Shown here one piece after another: positions 55,228-64,000 of a stretch of DNA of 64,000 bases. A model generated the notes under the pieces. That model was not told the DNA's origin, ran no database searches, and saw nothing but the letters and a program-made list of their open reading frames with translations. Source of the stretch: Okeania sp. SIO2B3 (GTDB lineage: Bacteria; Cyanobacteriota; Cyanobacteriia; Cyanobacteriales; Microcoleaceae); NCBI RefSeq assembly GCF_010672525.1, contig NZ_JAAHGH010000008.1:183714-247713 (forward strand), written 5' to 3'. The translations under genes and the position numbers were made by a program. The stretch's first letter is position 1; each line of letters starts with the position of its first letter.

Positions 55228-58200
55228 ATGTCTTTCAAATCTCTGACTAAATTAGTTGCTCAAATTTACGGAAAAGTTCCTATCCGTATCACTCTAATAG
55301 TGCCATTTGTAGTGCAAATTTTTGGGGTGGTAAGTTTGGTGGGATATATTTCCATGAGAAATGGCCAGAGAGCTGTTAATGATGTAGTTACTCAACTTTT
55401 AAATGAACAAGTTGCTAGGGTTGAACAAAGTTTAGAAGCTTATCTTCGTGTTCCTCATCAGGTTAATCAAATTAATGCTGCTGCTATTCGTAATGGTCAA
55501 TTAGATTTAGAAAATACCTCTCTATTAGAAAATTATTTTTGGCAACAACTACAAATATTTGATGTTTTAACTTTTACGGGATTAGGGTTAGAAAATAAGG
55601 TTAATTTGGGGGCGGAAAGATTTGATAATGGTACTCTGACGGTGAGAGTTTCAACCGTAGAAAGTAACTATATTTTTGAAACTTATTCTACAAATCAATT
55701 TGGCGAACGGATTGAGTTATTAAGTAGTATTAAATTCGACCCGCGCACTCGACCTTGGTATAAAGCTGCTGTGGTGAGGGGTCAACCTATTTGGAGTGAG
55801 ATTTATCCTAATACTGCTGGTATTACTGCTTATCTTGGTGCATCGATGCCTTTTTATAATTTGCAGGGAAAATTGCAGGGTGTTTTATTAACTAATATTA
55901 ATCTTTCACAAATTGGCGATTTTTTAGGTGGCTTAAAGGTTGGTAAAACAGGACAAGTTTTTATTATTGAACGTTCGGGAATGTTAGTGGCAACTTCTAC
56001 GGGAGAAAAGCCTTTTCATACTACAAATAAAGCTTATGGAACCAGACGAGTTAAAGCAACTGAAAGCCAGAATGATTTGACGAAAGCTACAGCAAAATAT
56101 TTAGCCAAAGAGTTTAACTTCAATCAATCAATTAATAGTCAACAATATCTAGAATTTAAGTTTGATGGTCAACGAGAGTTTATTAATGTTAAACCCTTTC
56201 AGGATAGGTATGGTTTAGATTGGTTAATAGTAGTAGTAATTCCAGAAACAGATTTTCTAGAACAAATATATCAACAGACCAAGATTACGATTGTACTTTG
56301 TCTATTAGCTTTACTTTTAGCAACGGCAATTGGAGTTTTAACATCTCGTTGGTTGGTGCAGCCAATTTTACAATTAAAAGATGCAGCTACTGCTTTATCA
56401 GAAGGAGAATTTAATCAGATAATAAATTTACAGCGTGAGGATGAAGTAGGTGTCCTTGGTAAAGCTTTTAATTCTATGGCTTTTCAGTTACGAAATTCCT
56501 TTGATATTCTCAAAACTAAGAACGAACAACTAGAACGTTTAGATAAATTAAAGGATGAATTTTTAGCTAATACATCCCATGAACTTCGTACTCCTTTAAA
56601 TGGAATTATTGGCATTGCAGAATCATTGATAGATGGAGCAGCAGGAAGATTGCCATCTCAAGTTAAAACTAATCTTTCTATGATTGCTACTTCTGGTAGA
56701 AGGTTATCAAATTTGATTAACGATATTCTAGATTTTTCTAAACTTAAACATCGGAATCTTGAATTGCAAATAAAGCCGCTGGGAGTTAGAGAACTAACAG
56801 AAATAGTGCTGACTATTTCTCGTCCCATGATTGGCAAAAAGTCTTTACAACTGATTAATTCTATTAGCCACGATATGCCGTTTGTAGATGCTGATGAAAA
56901 TCGACTCCAGCAAATTTTTTATAACTTAATTGGCAATGCAATTAAATTTACTGAGTCAGGTACTGTTGAAGTATCGGCTAAACTTTTAGAAAATCAAGAA
57001 ATTGAATCTACTAATCAACTTTCCCTAATAGAAATTACTATTGCCGATACAGGTATTGGCATTCCAGAGGATAAATTAGAGAGAATTTTTGAATCATTTG
57101 AACAAGCAGATGGCTCTACAGCTAGAGAATATGGTGGAACAGGTTTGGGTTTAGCTATTAGTAAAAAATTAGTAGAATTACATGGTGGTAATTTGTATGT
57201 TTCATCAGTAGTAGGAGTTGGTTCTAAGTTTAAATTTACTTTGCCAATATCTCAAAATCAAACAGTTGATTTTCCACAACTTTCTTGCCCTTTACCAATA
57301 TCTTTAATTACAGAATTGGGGCAAAAAAATCAAGATATAGCTTTAGAAGGTTTAGTCGCCGAAAGTGGAGACTTTAAAATTTTAATTGTGGATGATGAAC
57401 CAGTAAATCTCCAAGTTCTCAGAAATAATCTATCTTTACAAAATTATGCTATTACTCAAGCTAATAATGGTATTGAAGCATTAGAAATAATTGAAAATGG
57501 TTTGATGCCAGATTTAATTTTACTGGATGTAATGATGCCTCACATGACAGGTTATGAAGTGGCAAAAAAGCTGAGAGAAAAATTTTTACAAAGTGAATTA
57601 CCGATTGTGATGTTAACTGCAAAACCATTAATTTCTGATTTGGTAGAAGGTTTTCTTTCTGGAGCCAATGATTATTTAACTAAACCCTTTTCTAAACCAG
57701 AATTGCTAGTAAGAATTAAAACACATATTCGTTTGGCTAAAATAAATGCTGCTTATGGTCGTTTTGTTCCTCATAGTTTTTTACGCTTCTTAAAACGTGA
57801 GAGTATTGTTGATGTTAAATTAGGCGACCATGTCAAGAAAAAAATGTCAATTTTATTCTCTGATATTCGTTCTTTCACGACTTTAAGTGAAGGTATGACT
57901 CCAGAGGAAAATTTTAAATTTATTAATAATTATTTGTCTCGAATGGAATCAGCAATTTTAGAGAATGAAGGGTTTATTGATAAGTATATTGGTGATGCAA
58001 TTATGGCGCTTTTTAGCAAAAGAACGGATGATGCAGTTAATGCCGGAATTAATATGTTAAAACGTCTGGATTTATATAATCAAGAACGCCAAAAAATCCA
58101 ACAGCAACCTATTAGAATTGGAATTGGAATTAATACGGGCGATCTAATGTTAGGAACTGTGGGAGGTGGAAAAAGAATTGATGGTACAGCCATCGGTGAT

Positions 58201-58608
58201 GCTGTTAATTTAGCCTCTCGTTTAGAAAATTTGACTAAGTTATATGGAGCTAATATTTTAATCAGTGGAAATACTTTATTTGATTTAGAAGAATTCGAGA
58301 AATATAATTATCGTTTTTTAGATAGAGTTAAAGTAAAAGGCAAAAAAGAAGCAGTTGCAGTATTTGAAATTTTGGATGGAGATACTGAAGTACAAAAGCA
58401 ATTAAAAATTCAAACCAAAACTGAATTTGAAGAAGCTGTTTTTCTTTATTATCAACGTAAACATTCAGCAGCAAAAGAAATCTTCTTAAATATTTTCCAT
58501 ATCAACCCAGAAGACAAAGCTGTAAAACTTTATCTCAAACGTTGTAAAAAATCTCAAATTTACGGCATTCCTGAAGAATGGGAAAAAGAGATAGTAATTA
58601 AGGAGTAG
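55228..58608 (+). CDS. Hybrid sensor histidine kinase / response regulator / adenylate-guanylate cyclase
   Basis: About 1126 residues from ATG 55228 (TTG 55219 is possible). Order: membrane helix at 20-45; periplasmic Cache-like sensor to about 350 (DPRTRPWYKAAV, GQVFIIERSGMLVATSTGE); second helix; HAMP; HisKA with phospho-His451 in HELRTPLNGIIG; HATPase (NRLQQIFYNLIGNAIKFT, DTGIGIPEDK, GGTGLGLAIS); receiver domain with phospho-Asp767 in LILLDVMMP; class III cyclase (ILFSDIRSFTTLSEG, DKYIGDAIMALF, GDAVNLASRLENLTK). A TPR-like tail ends it. It probably links an outside signal to cyclic nucleotide synthesis. A repeat of family B forms its leader. Confidence 0.93.
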   Translation: MSFKSLTKLVAQIYGKVPIRITLIVPFVVQIFGVVSLVGYISMRNGQRAVNDVVTQLLNEQVARVEQSLEAYLRVPHQVNQINAAAIRNGQLDLENTSLLENYFWQQLQIFDVLTFTGLGLENKVNLGAERFDNGTLTVRVSTVESNYIFETYSTNQFGERIELLSSIKFDPRTRPWYKAAVVRGQPIWSEIYPNTAGITAYLGASMPFYNLQGKLQGVLLTNINLSQIGDFLGGLKVGKTGQVFIIERSGMLVATSTGEKPFHTTNKAYGTRRVKATESQNDLTKATAKYLAKEFNFNQSINSQQYLEFKFDGQREFINVKPFQDRYGLDWLIVVVIPETDFLEQIYQQTKITIVLCLLALLLATAIGVLTSRWLVQPILQLKDAATALSEGEFNQIINLQREDEVGVLGKAFNSMAFQLRNSFDILKTKNEQLERLDKLKDEFLANTSHELRTPLNGIIGIAESLIDGAAGRLPSQVKTNLSMIATSGRRLSNLINDILDFSKLKHRNLELQIKPLGVRELTEIVLTISRPMIGKKSLQLINSISHDMPFVDADENRLQQIFYNLIGNAIKFTESGTVEVSAKLLENQEIESTNQLSLIEITIADTGIGIPEDKLERIFESFEQADGSTAREYGGTGLGLAISKKLVELHGGNLYVSSVVGVGSKFKFTLPISQNQTVDFPQLSCPLPISLITELGQKNQDIALEGLVAESGDFKILIVDDEPVNLQVLRNNLSLQNYAITQANNGIEALEIIENGLMPDLILLDVMMPHMTGYEVAKKLREKFLQSELPIVMLTAKPLISDLVEGFLSGANDYLTKPFSKPELLVRIKTHIRLAKINAAYGRFVPHSFLRFLKRESIVDVKLGDHVKKKMSILFSDIRSFTTLSEGMTPEENFKFINNYLSRMESAILENEGFIDKYIGDAIMALFSKRTDDAVNAGINMLKRLDLYNQERQKIQQQPIRIGIGINTGDLMLGTVGGGKRIDGTAIGDAVNLASRLENLTKLYGANILISGNTLFDLEEFEKYNYRFLDRVKVKGKKEAVAVFEILDGDTEVQKQLKIQTKTEFEEAVFLYYQRKHSAAKEIFLNIFHINPEDKAVKLYLKRCKKSQIYGIPEEWEKEIVIKE

Positions 58609-58680
58609 GGGAGTGGGGGAAGTAGGGGAGTGGGGGAGTGGTGGAGTAAGGGAGTGAGGGAGTGGGGGAGTGGGGGAGTA
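58609..58680. repeat. GGGGAGTGGGGGAGTAGG simple repeat
   Basis: Guanine-rich units directly follow the stop codon, similar to those inside A7. Confidence 0.8.
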
Positions 58681-58836
58681 GTTATACCATTTTGAGCGTT
58701 TTTAACAGAAAATCAGGGATTTTTTTTGATATAAAAAAACTATTTTTTTATCTTTCAATGATTTGAAATTTAATCAGCAAGTCGTAATTAATAATTTAAA
58801 TTTAGAGATAATAATTGCTTTTATTTTTGATTTTTA

Positions 58837-59083
58837 TACCAATTTGAAAAAAGAATGTTATGAATAATAAGTACAATAAAAATATTTTGCAGAAAATGCC
58901 CCTTTGACAAAAAAGAGAATTTACGACTAAAAACTGTTATTGAAGCAATTCCCATACGACTCCTGACTCCTGACTTCCCCTCCCCTCCTGGGAGGGGTTA
59001 GGGGTGGGTTGGGAGGGGTCAGGGGTGGGTTGACTCCTAATAAATAGCCTAACTATTTGTAGCAAATATTTATCAAATTAGTA
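58837..59083. mobile_element. Family A MITE-like element, copy A4
   Basis: 247 bp, TACCAATTTGAAAAAAGAATG to TATTTATCAAATTAGTA, TTA on both sides. It shares with A1 the interior CATACGACTCCTGACTCCTG and a CCTCCTGGGAGGGG module, here doubled. Confidence 0.8.
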
Positions 59084-59361
59084 TTAGAGATGTCTAATAT
59101 TAAGTAATAACTAGAGTCATTTCAGTTATCACTACCGACTGCAATTATGAAATTGGTATCATAATAATGAACATATTCAAGCAAGAACTGAGTTTAGATT
59201 ATAGCCAATTTCATTAATGAATTTTAATTCTCCTTGGTGGATAATTCTCTCTAGTATGATAATGAGTTAATAACAAATAGCTGATAGCTTAATGCTGAAT
59301 ACTTACCTTAATAATTGAAGTGTCACTTAAATTAAGCATTCTTTTTTCACGCTTAGTATTA

Positions 59362-59545
59362 TACCAATTTCCAAAAGTAATGCCATACTTCAACAGTCAA
59401 ATATTTATCAAGATTCAAAGTCTTTTTTTGATAATTATTAGTCAGTTAGTATAGATTTTTCTTACTTTTAACCTCTCCCCCCACCTTCCAAACTTCCCAC
59501 ACTTTCCCACCCAATCATACATAGCATTCTTTTTGATAAATGGTA
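59362..59545. mobile_element. Family A MITE-like element, copy A5
   Basis: 184 bp, TACCAATTTCCAAAAGTAATG to GCATTCTTTTTGATAAATGGTA, TTA on both sides. No coding content. Confidence 0.8.
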
Positions 59546-59768
59546 TTAAAAGGGGAGGCTTGAGACCAAAATTTTTCGGTCAGTAAAAATAAATTGATAT
59601 GCTAAACCATTCCCTAGAAAAAATCCTTAATCAGATGGTATAATCAATTAGATTGGTAAACCCTAGTTAAAATATCCTAATTGAAGACGAGTTACACAAA
59701 AAAACTATATATAGCGAACAAAAACTATAACGTTATAGATATATAGCGTTCATAACTCATAGGTTGCT

Positions 59769-59893
59769 TCAATAATTGATAATTGATAATTACCTCTCCC
59801 TAAAAGGAAGAGGATGGAATAAAAGGAAAATAAGGAAAATATTTTCTTGTTTCTCCTTTAAAGGAGAGGATTTTTACCTTAATTATTCGGTAA
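59769..59893. repeat. Family B dispersed repeat, copy B10
   Basis: AATAATTGATAATTGATAATT to CCTTAATTATTCGGTAAG, matching B5. It lies 40 bp before glcD. No gene in 58609-59932. Confidence 0.7.
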
Positions 59894-59932
59894 GTCTTAA
59901 TTAAAGTTCAAAATATTATAAATCAAACTAAA

Positions 59933-61411
59933 ATGCTTACTAAAGATCAACAAAAAACAAAACAAAATTGGAAACAAATAGCCAAACAATTTGAAGCAGT
60001 TGTGGGTAAAAAAGGCGTAGTTCAACGCAAAGAAGAATTATTAGTATATGAATGTGATGGTCTAGCTAGCTATCGTCAACGTCCCGCATTAGTAGTATTA
60101 CCGCGCACTACTGAACAAGTTGCAGAAGCAGTAAAAATATGCGATCGCTTAAATATTCCTTGGCTTCCTAGAGGTGCAGGGACTGGTCTTTCTGGAGGAG
60201 CATTACCAATAGAAAATTGCGTTTTAATTGTCACTTCATTAATGCAGAAAATCCTGAAAATAGACTTAGAAAATCAACAAGTTGTTGTACAACCAGGAAT
60301 TATAAATAATTGGGTAACACAAGCAGTTAGTGGAGCTGGTTTTTATTATGCTCCTGACCCTTCTAGTCAAATTATTTGTTCTATTGGTGGGAATATTGCC
60401 GAAAATTCTGGGGGGGTTCATTGTCTCAAATACGGTGTGACAACTAATCATGTTTTAGGATTAAAAATAGTTACTCCTGAAGGTTCAATAGTTGATATTG
60501 GCGGACAAATTCCAGAGATGCCTGGTTATGATTTAACAGGTTTATTTGTAGGTTCTGAAGGTACTCTGGGAATAGCTACAGAAATTACTCTTAGAATCCT
60601 CAAATCTCCCGAATCAGTTTGTGTGCTTTTAGCAGGATTTCCTAATATTGAATCTACCGGACAAACTGTGTCAGATATTATCAGTTCTGGCATTATTCCT
60701 GGGGGGATGGAGATTATGGATAATTTCAGTATTAATGCTGTGGAAGATGTGGTCAAAACCAATTTATATCCGCGAAATGCTGCTGCTGTTTTATTAGTAG
60801 AATTAGACGGTTTAGAAGTAGAAGTTGATAAAAACAAAAAGCGCATCAAAGAAATATGTGAAAAAAATGGAGCTATAGAAATTACTACTGCTCATGAACC
60901 AGAAAAAAGGATGAAATTATGGAAAGGACGGAAAGCTGCTTTTGCTGCTGCTGGTAATATTAGTAAAAATTATTATGTACAGGATGGAGTAATTCCTCGG
61001 ACAAAAATGGCTTATGTTTTAGGTGAAATTGAAGCAATTAGTCAAAAATATGGTTATCGTATTGCTAATGTCTTTCATGCGGGAGATGGAAATCTTCACC
61101 CGTTAGTTTTATATGATGATGGTGTTGAAGGTGCTTTTGAAACTGTGGAAGAAATAGGTGGAGAAATTCTCAAGATTTGTGTGGAAGTTGGTGGTAGTTT
61201 ATCTGGAGAACATGGCATTGGTTCAGATAAGAAATGTTATATGTCTTTAATGTTTAATGAGACAGATTTAGAAACGATGCAATGGGTAAGGAGTGTTTTT
61301 AATCCCAAGGGTTTAGCTAATCCTGAAAAAATATTTCCTACACCTAGAACTTGTGGAGAATCTGCTAATATTCAGCAGGTTAAAAAATTTGAAGGGGCAG
61401 AAGTTTTTTGA
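59933..61411 (+). CDS. glcD: Glycolate oxidase/dehydrogenase FAD subunit (GlcD-like)
   Basis: 492-residue FAD-linked oxidase of the VAO/FAD_binding_4 type. PRGAGTGLSGGALP and GSEGTLGIATEITLRI bind FAD. GVTTNHVLGLKIVTPEG, FHAGDGNLHPLVLYDD and GGSLSGEHGIGSDKK are GlcD signatures. It oxidises glycolate made by photorespiration to glyoxylate, normally with partner subunits encoded elsewhere (GlcE, GlcF not in the window). ATG at 59933. A D-lactate dehydrogenase activity cannot be excluded. Confidence 0.9.
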   Translation: MLTKDQQKTKQNWKQIAKQFEAVVGKKGVVQRKEELLVYECDGLASYRQRPALVVLPRTTEQVAEAVKICDRLNIPWLPRGAGTGLSGGALPIENCVLIVTSLMQKILKIDLENQQVVVQPGIINNWVTQAVSGAGFYYAPDPSSQIICSIGGNIAENSGGVHCLKYGVTTNHVLGLKIVTPEGSIVDIGGQIPEMPGYDLTGLFVGSEGTLGIATEITLRILKSPESVCVLLAGFPNIESTGQTVSDIISSGIIPGGMEIMDNFSINAVEDVVKTNLYPRNAAAVLLVELDGLEVEVDKNKKRIKEICEKNGAIEITTAHEPEKRMKLWKGRKAAFAAAGNISKNYYVQDGVIPRTKMAYVLGEIEAISQKYGYRIANVFHAGDGNLHPLVLYDDGVEGAFETVEEIGGEILKICVEVGGSLSGEHGIGSDKKCYMSLMFNETDLETMQWVRSVFNPKGLANPEKIFPTPRTCGESANIQQVKKFEGAEVF

Positions 61412-61424
61412 ATTTTATTTGCCC

Positions 61425-61730
61425 TAATTAGGATTTGCTGAAAAAGTCTTTTAACCCACCCCTAACCCCTCCCAGGAGGGGAAGATAGGAGACAACCCAC
61501 CCCTAACTCCTCCCAGGAGGGGAAAACAGGAGACAGGAGACAGGAGAAATGGGAATTAATTAGGAGGTAGGAGGAAGAATAATCAAGGGATTATTCTGCG
61601 CAACAAAGCCGCCTAAAATGCTAATTTTTTGAACCATTACGACCATTAAGGCTAGACTTTTTTCAACTAAAAAATGCGCTCAACCTTTATATGTCAATGC
61701 TTTTAGATTTAATCAGCAGAGCAATAATTA
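61425..61730. mobile_element. Family H MITE-like element, copy H3
   Basis: TAATTAGGATTTGCTGAAAAA to TTAATCAGCAGAGCAATAATTA, with CCTAACCCCTCCCAGGAGGGG modules inside. It begins 13 bp after glcD. Confidence 0.65.
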
Positions 61731-62347
61731 TAAATATTTTCTAGTGACTAAATCAAAAAACTGTAGATGAAGATAGAGGCTATAAAACATTTTTTTTGTG
61801 ACGGCAAGTTAGCGTTACTTTTAAAGAAGGGGAGTATGATCTAGCGATAAATTTTCCACTTCCTATTTCCTCTTTATTTTTCAGTCAGATTACACATAAA
61901 TATCAACCCCATCTTTATTTTAAATAGATATCAAATGGGTTCTAACCTCCTAGTCAACATCTTCCTTCTCTACTCATGCGTATGTCACAATAAGACAATG
62001 CAATACAAGTGTGCTTCAGGCGAAAGAAAGAAAGAAAAAAAATCCTTTTAGCCAATTCTCTTCTTTATAAGAAGAGGTAATTATTAATTATTAATTATTA
62101 ATTGTTAATTATTAGGCGAAAATACTTTGAAGGTAAGAATTTCACCATATCTTTGACTTCCCAATGTAAATTTTTGTATTCTTCATCCAACCCCCATAAG
62201 CAAGTCTACTTAATAGCCAATAAAGCAAAGAATCTCCCATTAAAACTGTGTTTGGTTAATGAGAGGTTATTCAACTATCCTGGTTCAAAGTTTACCTTAA
62301 CCTATAGGAATGAAACTTTAAACCCAAATTTTTGGTAAGTTCTATGA
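61731..62347. other. Gene-free stretch with family B ends
   Basis: AAGAGGTAATTATTAATTATT near 62070 and AACTTTAAACCCAAATTTTTGG near 62308 are family B ends pointing at each other; a short plus-strand frame between them has no coding signature. Nothing else recognised. Confidence 0.4.
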
Positions 62348-62992
62348 CTAACTAGTAGTACAGCAAGGAATATATGAATTAGGAGGTGTATAGTTATTAT
62401 TATCTCGGTCGTTGAACCAGTTAGATAACTCTTCTTTTGTGAGTGTTGCTTCACTAAATTGTGGACGTGGTGGAAAGGAAATCATTACTGTCAAAACATT
62501 AGGACTATTAGGGTTAGGATCTTGAACAGATCCACTAGTAATAGTCGCATCAGTTTTAAATACTACTATGCCAGACTCAATGTCATGCTTATTAAAAAGC
62601 GGAAAGATATAAAGACTTTCGCTTTCATCCTTAACGTCAGCAAAAACTTTACTCAAAAATTCACCGTATATAGTCTGGTCTTGAGGTTTTGCACCCATTA
62701 ATTTTGCCAAAGAAGGCAATTTATCTGCAGAATTAGGGTTTTCTAGCTGATCAAAATTTTTTGTAGGATTTTGAAACCACTGTCTAGCTTGTTTGGCCAA
62801 AGGATCTGATTCCGCATATAACCATATATAGGAAATAATTTGAGAAACCATCTTTGTTCGAGTCAGTGCATGTCGCAGAAATGAACCTTGAAATAGTTTG
62901 TCAGAGTTTGGGTTTTCTAACAATTGTTTTTCAGCTAACTCTGAAGACTTTTGCCGATCGCTTACACGCAAATTTTCGGGCGATAATACCAT
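62348..62992 (-). CDS. Unknown protein with PP..YIPCCTTS tail (paralogue 1)
   Basis: 214 residues from ATG 62992. Helical N-terminal half with WLYAESDPLAKQARQWFQNP, a beta-rich middle (IESGIVVFKTDATI), then MISFPPRPQFSEATLTKEEL, SNWFNDRD and the C-terminus PPNSYIPCCTTS. The same order (IPYPQRP, LTADTIKNW, PPYPYIPMSCTT) occurs in the protein at 63445-64000, so they are paralogues. No signal peptide or membrane helix. The conserved short tail with Cys-Thr-Thr suggests it has its own role. Family not recognised. Confidence 0.7.
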   Translation of the reverse strand: MVLSPENLRVSDRQKSSELAEKQLLENPNSDKLFQGSFLRHALTRTKMVSQIISYIWLYAESDPLAKQARQWFQNPTKNFDQLENPNSADKLPSLAKLMGAKPQDQTIYGEFLSKVFADVKDESESLYIFPLFNKHDIESGIVVFKTDATITSGSVQDPNPNSPNVLTVMISFPPRPQFSEATLTKEELSNWFNDRDNNNYTPPNSYIPCCTTS

Positions 62993-63151
62993 AGTGCAAC
63001 CTACCTAATAGTCTTTTATTAAAGTTGAAAAATCTTTTCTCTAAAAGAGTCTGAAATTTTTAGTTCAATTATACCAATTCTCCAAAAAAGGAGAAAGGTA
63101 TTTAGACTAAATTCTAACAAATTGAAACCTGCAAATTTTACCTCAAACTCC

Positions 63152-63352
63152 TCAAACTTTATAGAAACATTTAGGATTATCCCAAACAATCTTTTTAACT
63201 ATCTCCTGAGATAAATTCTCCTCAAGCTCTACAACATTTTTAACAACATCTGGCTGACGATAAATATGTGGATAATCTGAGCCAAAGATTAAATTTTCAG
63301 AGCTGATAAATTCAATTATCCCAGAAAGATAAGCTTCAGATGGGTTAGCCAT
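63152..63352 (-). pseudogene. C-terminal fragment of an amidohydrolase (Amidohydro_2) protein
   Basis: 66 residues: ENLIFGSDYPHIYRQPDVV has the family's metal-binding GSDYPH Asp region, and EIVKKIVWDNPKCFYKV is the typical last helix. An in-frame ATG (63352) opens it, but about 220 residues of the TIM barrel are missing. It sits between two paralogous unknown genes on the same strand. It could be a leftover of a once complete operon member. Confidence 0.7.
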
Positions 63353-63444
63353 AATATAACATTGACAGTGACAATATTATCGTCAGGCGATCGAGTCAAG
63401 TTTACCAATTTGCTGACTTATTGCTAATTTTTTTAAGGCTTAAT

Positions 63445-64000
63445 TTAGGTAGTACAACTCATTGGTATATAAGGATAGGGTGGCGAAACATATTCTATAT
63501 GGATACCGTCTTTTGAATTCCACTTTTTCTTTGCAAATGGGAATTCTGTAGATTTTGGTTTCCGTACTATATCCTGTGAATATGCCCAATTTTTGATTGT
63601 ATCGGCAGTTAGTATGGGTTGAAATAGTCCATCGTCATAGGAATCTGCCTTTTCTGTTACATTAGGACGTTGAGGATAAGGAATAAACACTCTGTAGAAA
63701 GGGGGTTGATTCTTTCCTACCTGCTTAATCTCTTCCACAGTCCCTACAAAGCTGTTCCAAACTACCTGAAAACTGAAGAAACAAGACGCTTCATAAGTGG
63801 AAATCATGGGATTTTTTAATACTTCTATGTATCGATCGCCTTTTTTGTAATAAGCTTGCCCACAAAACAACAAATTCAAACAGATATTTCGCCAACTTTC
63901 TTGATTTTTCTTGATAATCATTTGACTGTCAGATTTAGTTGCTGAAGATTCAGACTTAGTACGATCTGGCGGTCTATTAGCACTCAGAAATAGTTTCCTA
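63445..64000 (-). CDS. Unknown protein with PPYPYIPMSCTT tail (paralogue 2), 5' end cut by window edge
   Basis: The frame is open from the last base of the window through 63445, so the N-terminus lies outside; an internal ATG at 63921 is probably not the start. Upstream of it there is a Ser/Asp/Lys-rich stretch (DRTKSESSATKSDSQ). RNICLNLLFCGQAYYKKGDR parallels the helical region of the paralogue at 62348. The middle has YRVFIPYPQRPNVTEKADSY, LTADTIKNWAYSQD, and the end PPYPYIPMSCTT. Unknown function. Confidence 0.65.
   Translation of the reverse strand, partial: RKLFLSANRPPDRTKSESSATKSDSQMIIKKNQESWRNICLNLLFCGQAYYKKGDRYIEVLKNPMISTYEASCFFSFQVVWNSFVGTVEEIKQVGKNQPPFYRVFIPYPQRPNVTEKADSYDDGLFQPILTADTIKNWAYSQDIVRKPKSTEFPFAKKKWNSKDGIHIEYVSPPYPYIPMSCTT

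Noticed and set aside
62102..62338. 78-codon plus-strand frame
   Set aside because: Lies between family B ends, starts with a weak codon and has no recognised motif.
1..64000. tRNA, rRNA, tmRNA or RNase P RNA genes
   Set aside because: I looked through the gaps for their conserved segments and found none; a covariance search would settle it.

Overview
The window looks like the chromosome of a filamentous, low-GC cyanobacterium of the Trichodesmium/Okeania/Oscillatoriales type. This is an inference from the phylloquinone (men) genes, the Vipp1/PspA pair, a GUN4-domain kinase, a cyanobactin-type precursor, repeated GCGATCGC (HIP1) sites, AT-rich codon use and very low coding density. Intact genes cover a little under 60 percent. 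The long gaps are packed with short inverted-repeat elements, tandem arrays and gene wrecks.

Layout. 1-3.2 kb: the end of an HTTM/DCC membrane protein, then a dead O-acetylation pair (MBOAT acyltransferase and SGNH/DHHW-like partner). 3.2-10.6 kb: cell-surface glycosylation genes, namely a PTPS-related membrane protein, its truncated paralogue, a GT39-like membrane protein, two GT2 dolichyl/undecaprenyl-phosphate-type glycosyltransferases and a TVP38/DedA-like protein. 11-24.2 kb: an Old Yellow Enzyme, menE, menC, menH, an unlisted 58-residue cyanobactin-like precursor gene, an IS200/IS605 tnpB, msrB, menA and menF. 24.5-30.8 kb: a repeat protein, broken Uma2 and TPR-sulfatase-modifying genes, and a TnpB-related element. 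30.8-45.6 kb: menD, glutaredoxin, a small membrane protein, vipp1 and pspA flanking a broken tnpB, a SPOR-like membrane protein, a DUF721 protein, menB and tadA. 45.8-64 kb: plsC, a Ser/Thr kinase-GUN4 fusion, two small membrane proteins, an HTH/nuclease-fold protein, a giant hybrid histidine kinase-cyclase, glcD, and two paralogues of unknown function sharing a Pro/Cys/Thr tail around an amidohydrolase fragment.

How the genes work together. menF, menD, menH, menC, menE, menB and menA form a nearly complete route from chorismate to the prenylated naphthoquinone of phylloquinone (photosystem I A1 cofactor). They are spread over about 31 kb on both strands. The DHNA-CoA thioesterase and the final methyltransferase are not seen here.

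The most notable results are these. (1) An orphan cyanobactin-like precursor with a KKNLLPQ leader and FAGDDAE tail lies just upstream of menH. (2) A family of 110-250 bp elements (family A, TACC...GGTA ends) has 3-bp TNA target duplications; one copy sits directly after the start codon of the MBOAT gene and another ends three bases before tadA. (3) The ATGA-overlapping menC-menE junction is present three times, a relic of tandem duplication. (4) A tandem array of nine units of exactly 100 bp runs up to menE, and repeat sequence now encodes the end of MenE. (5) Two nested insertions have readable 8-bp target duplications.
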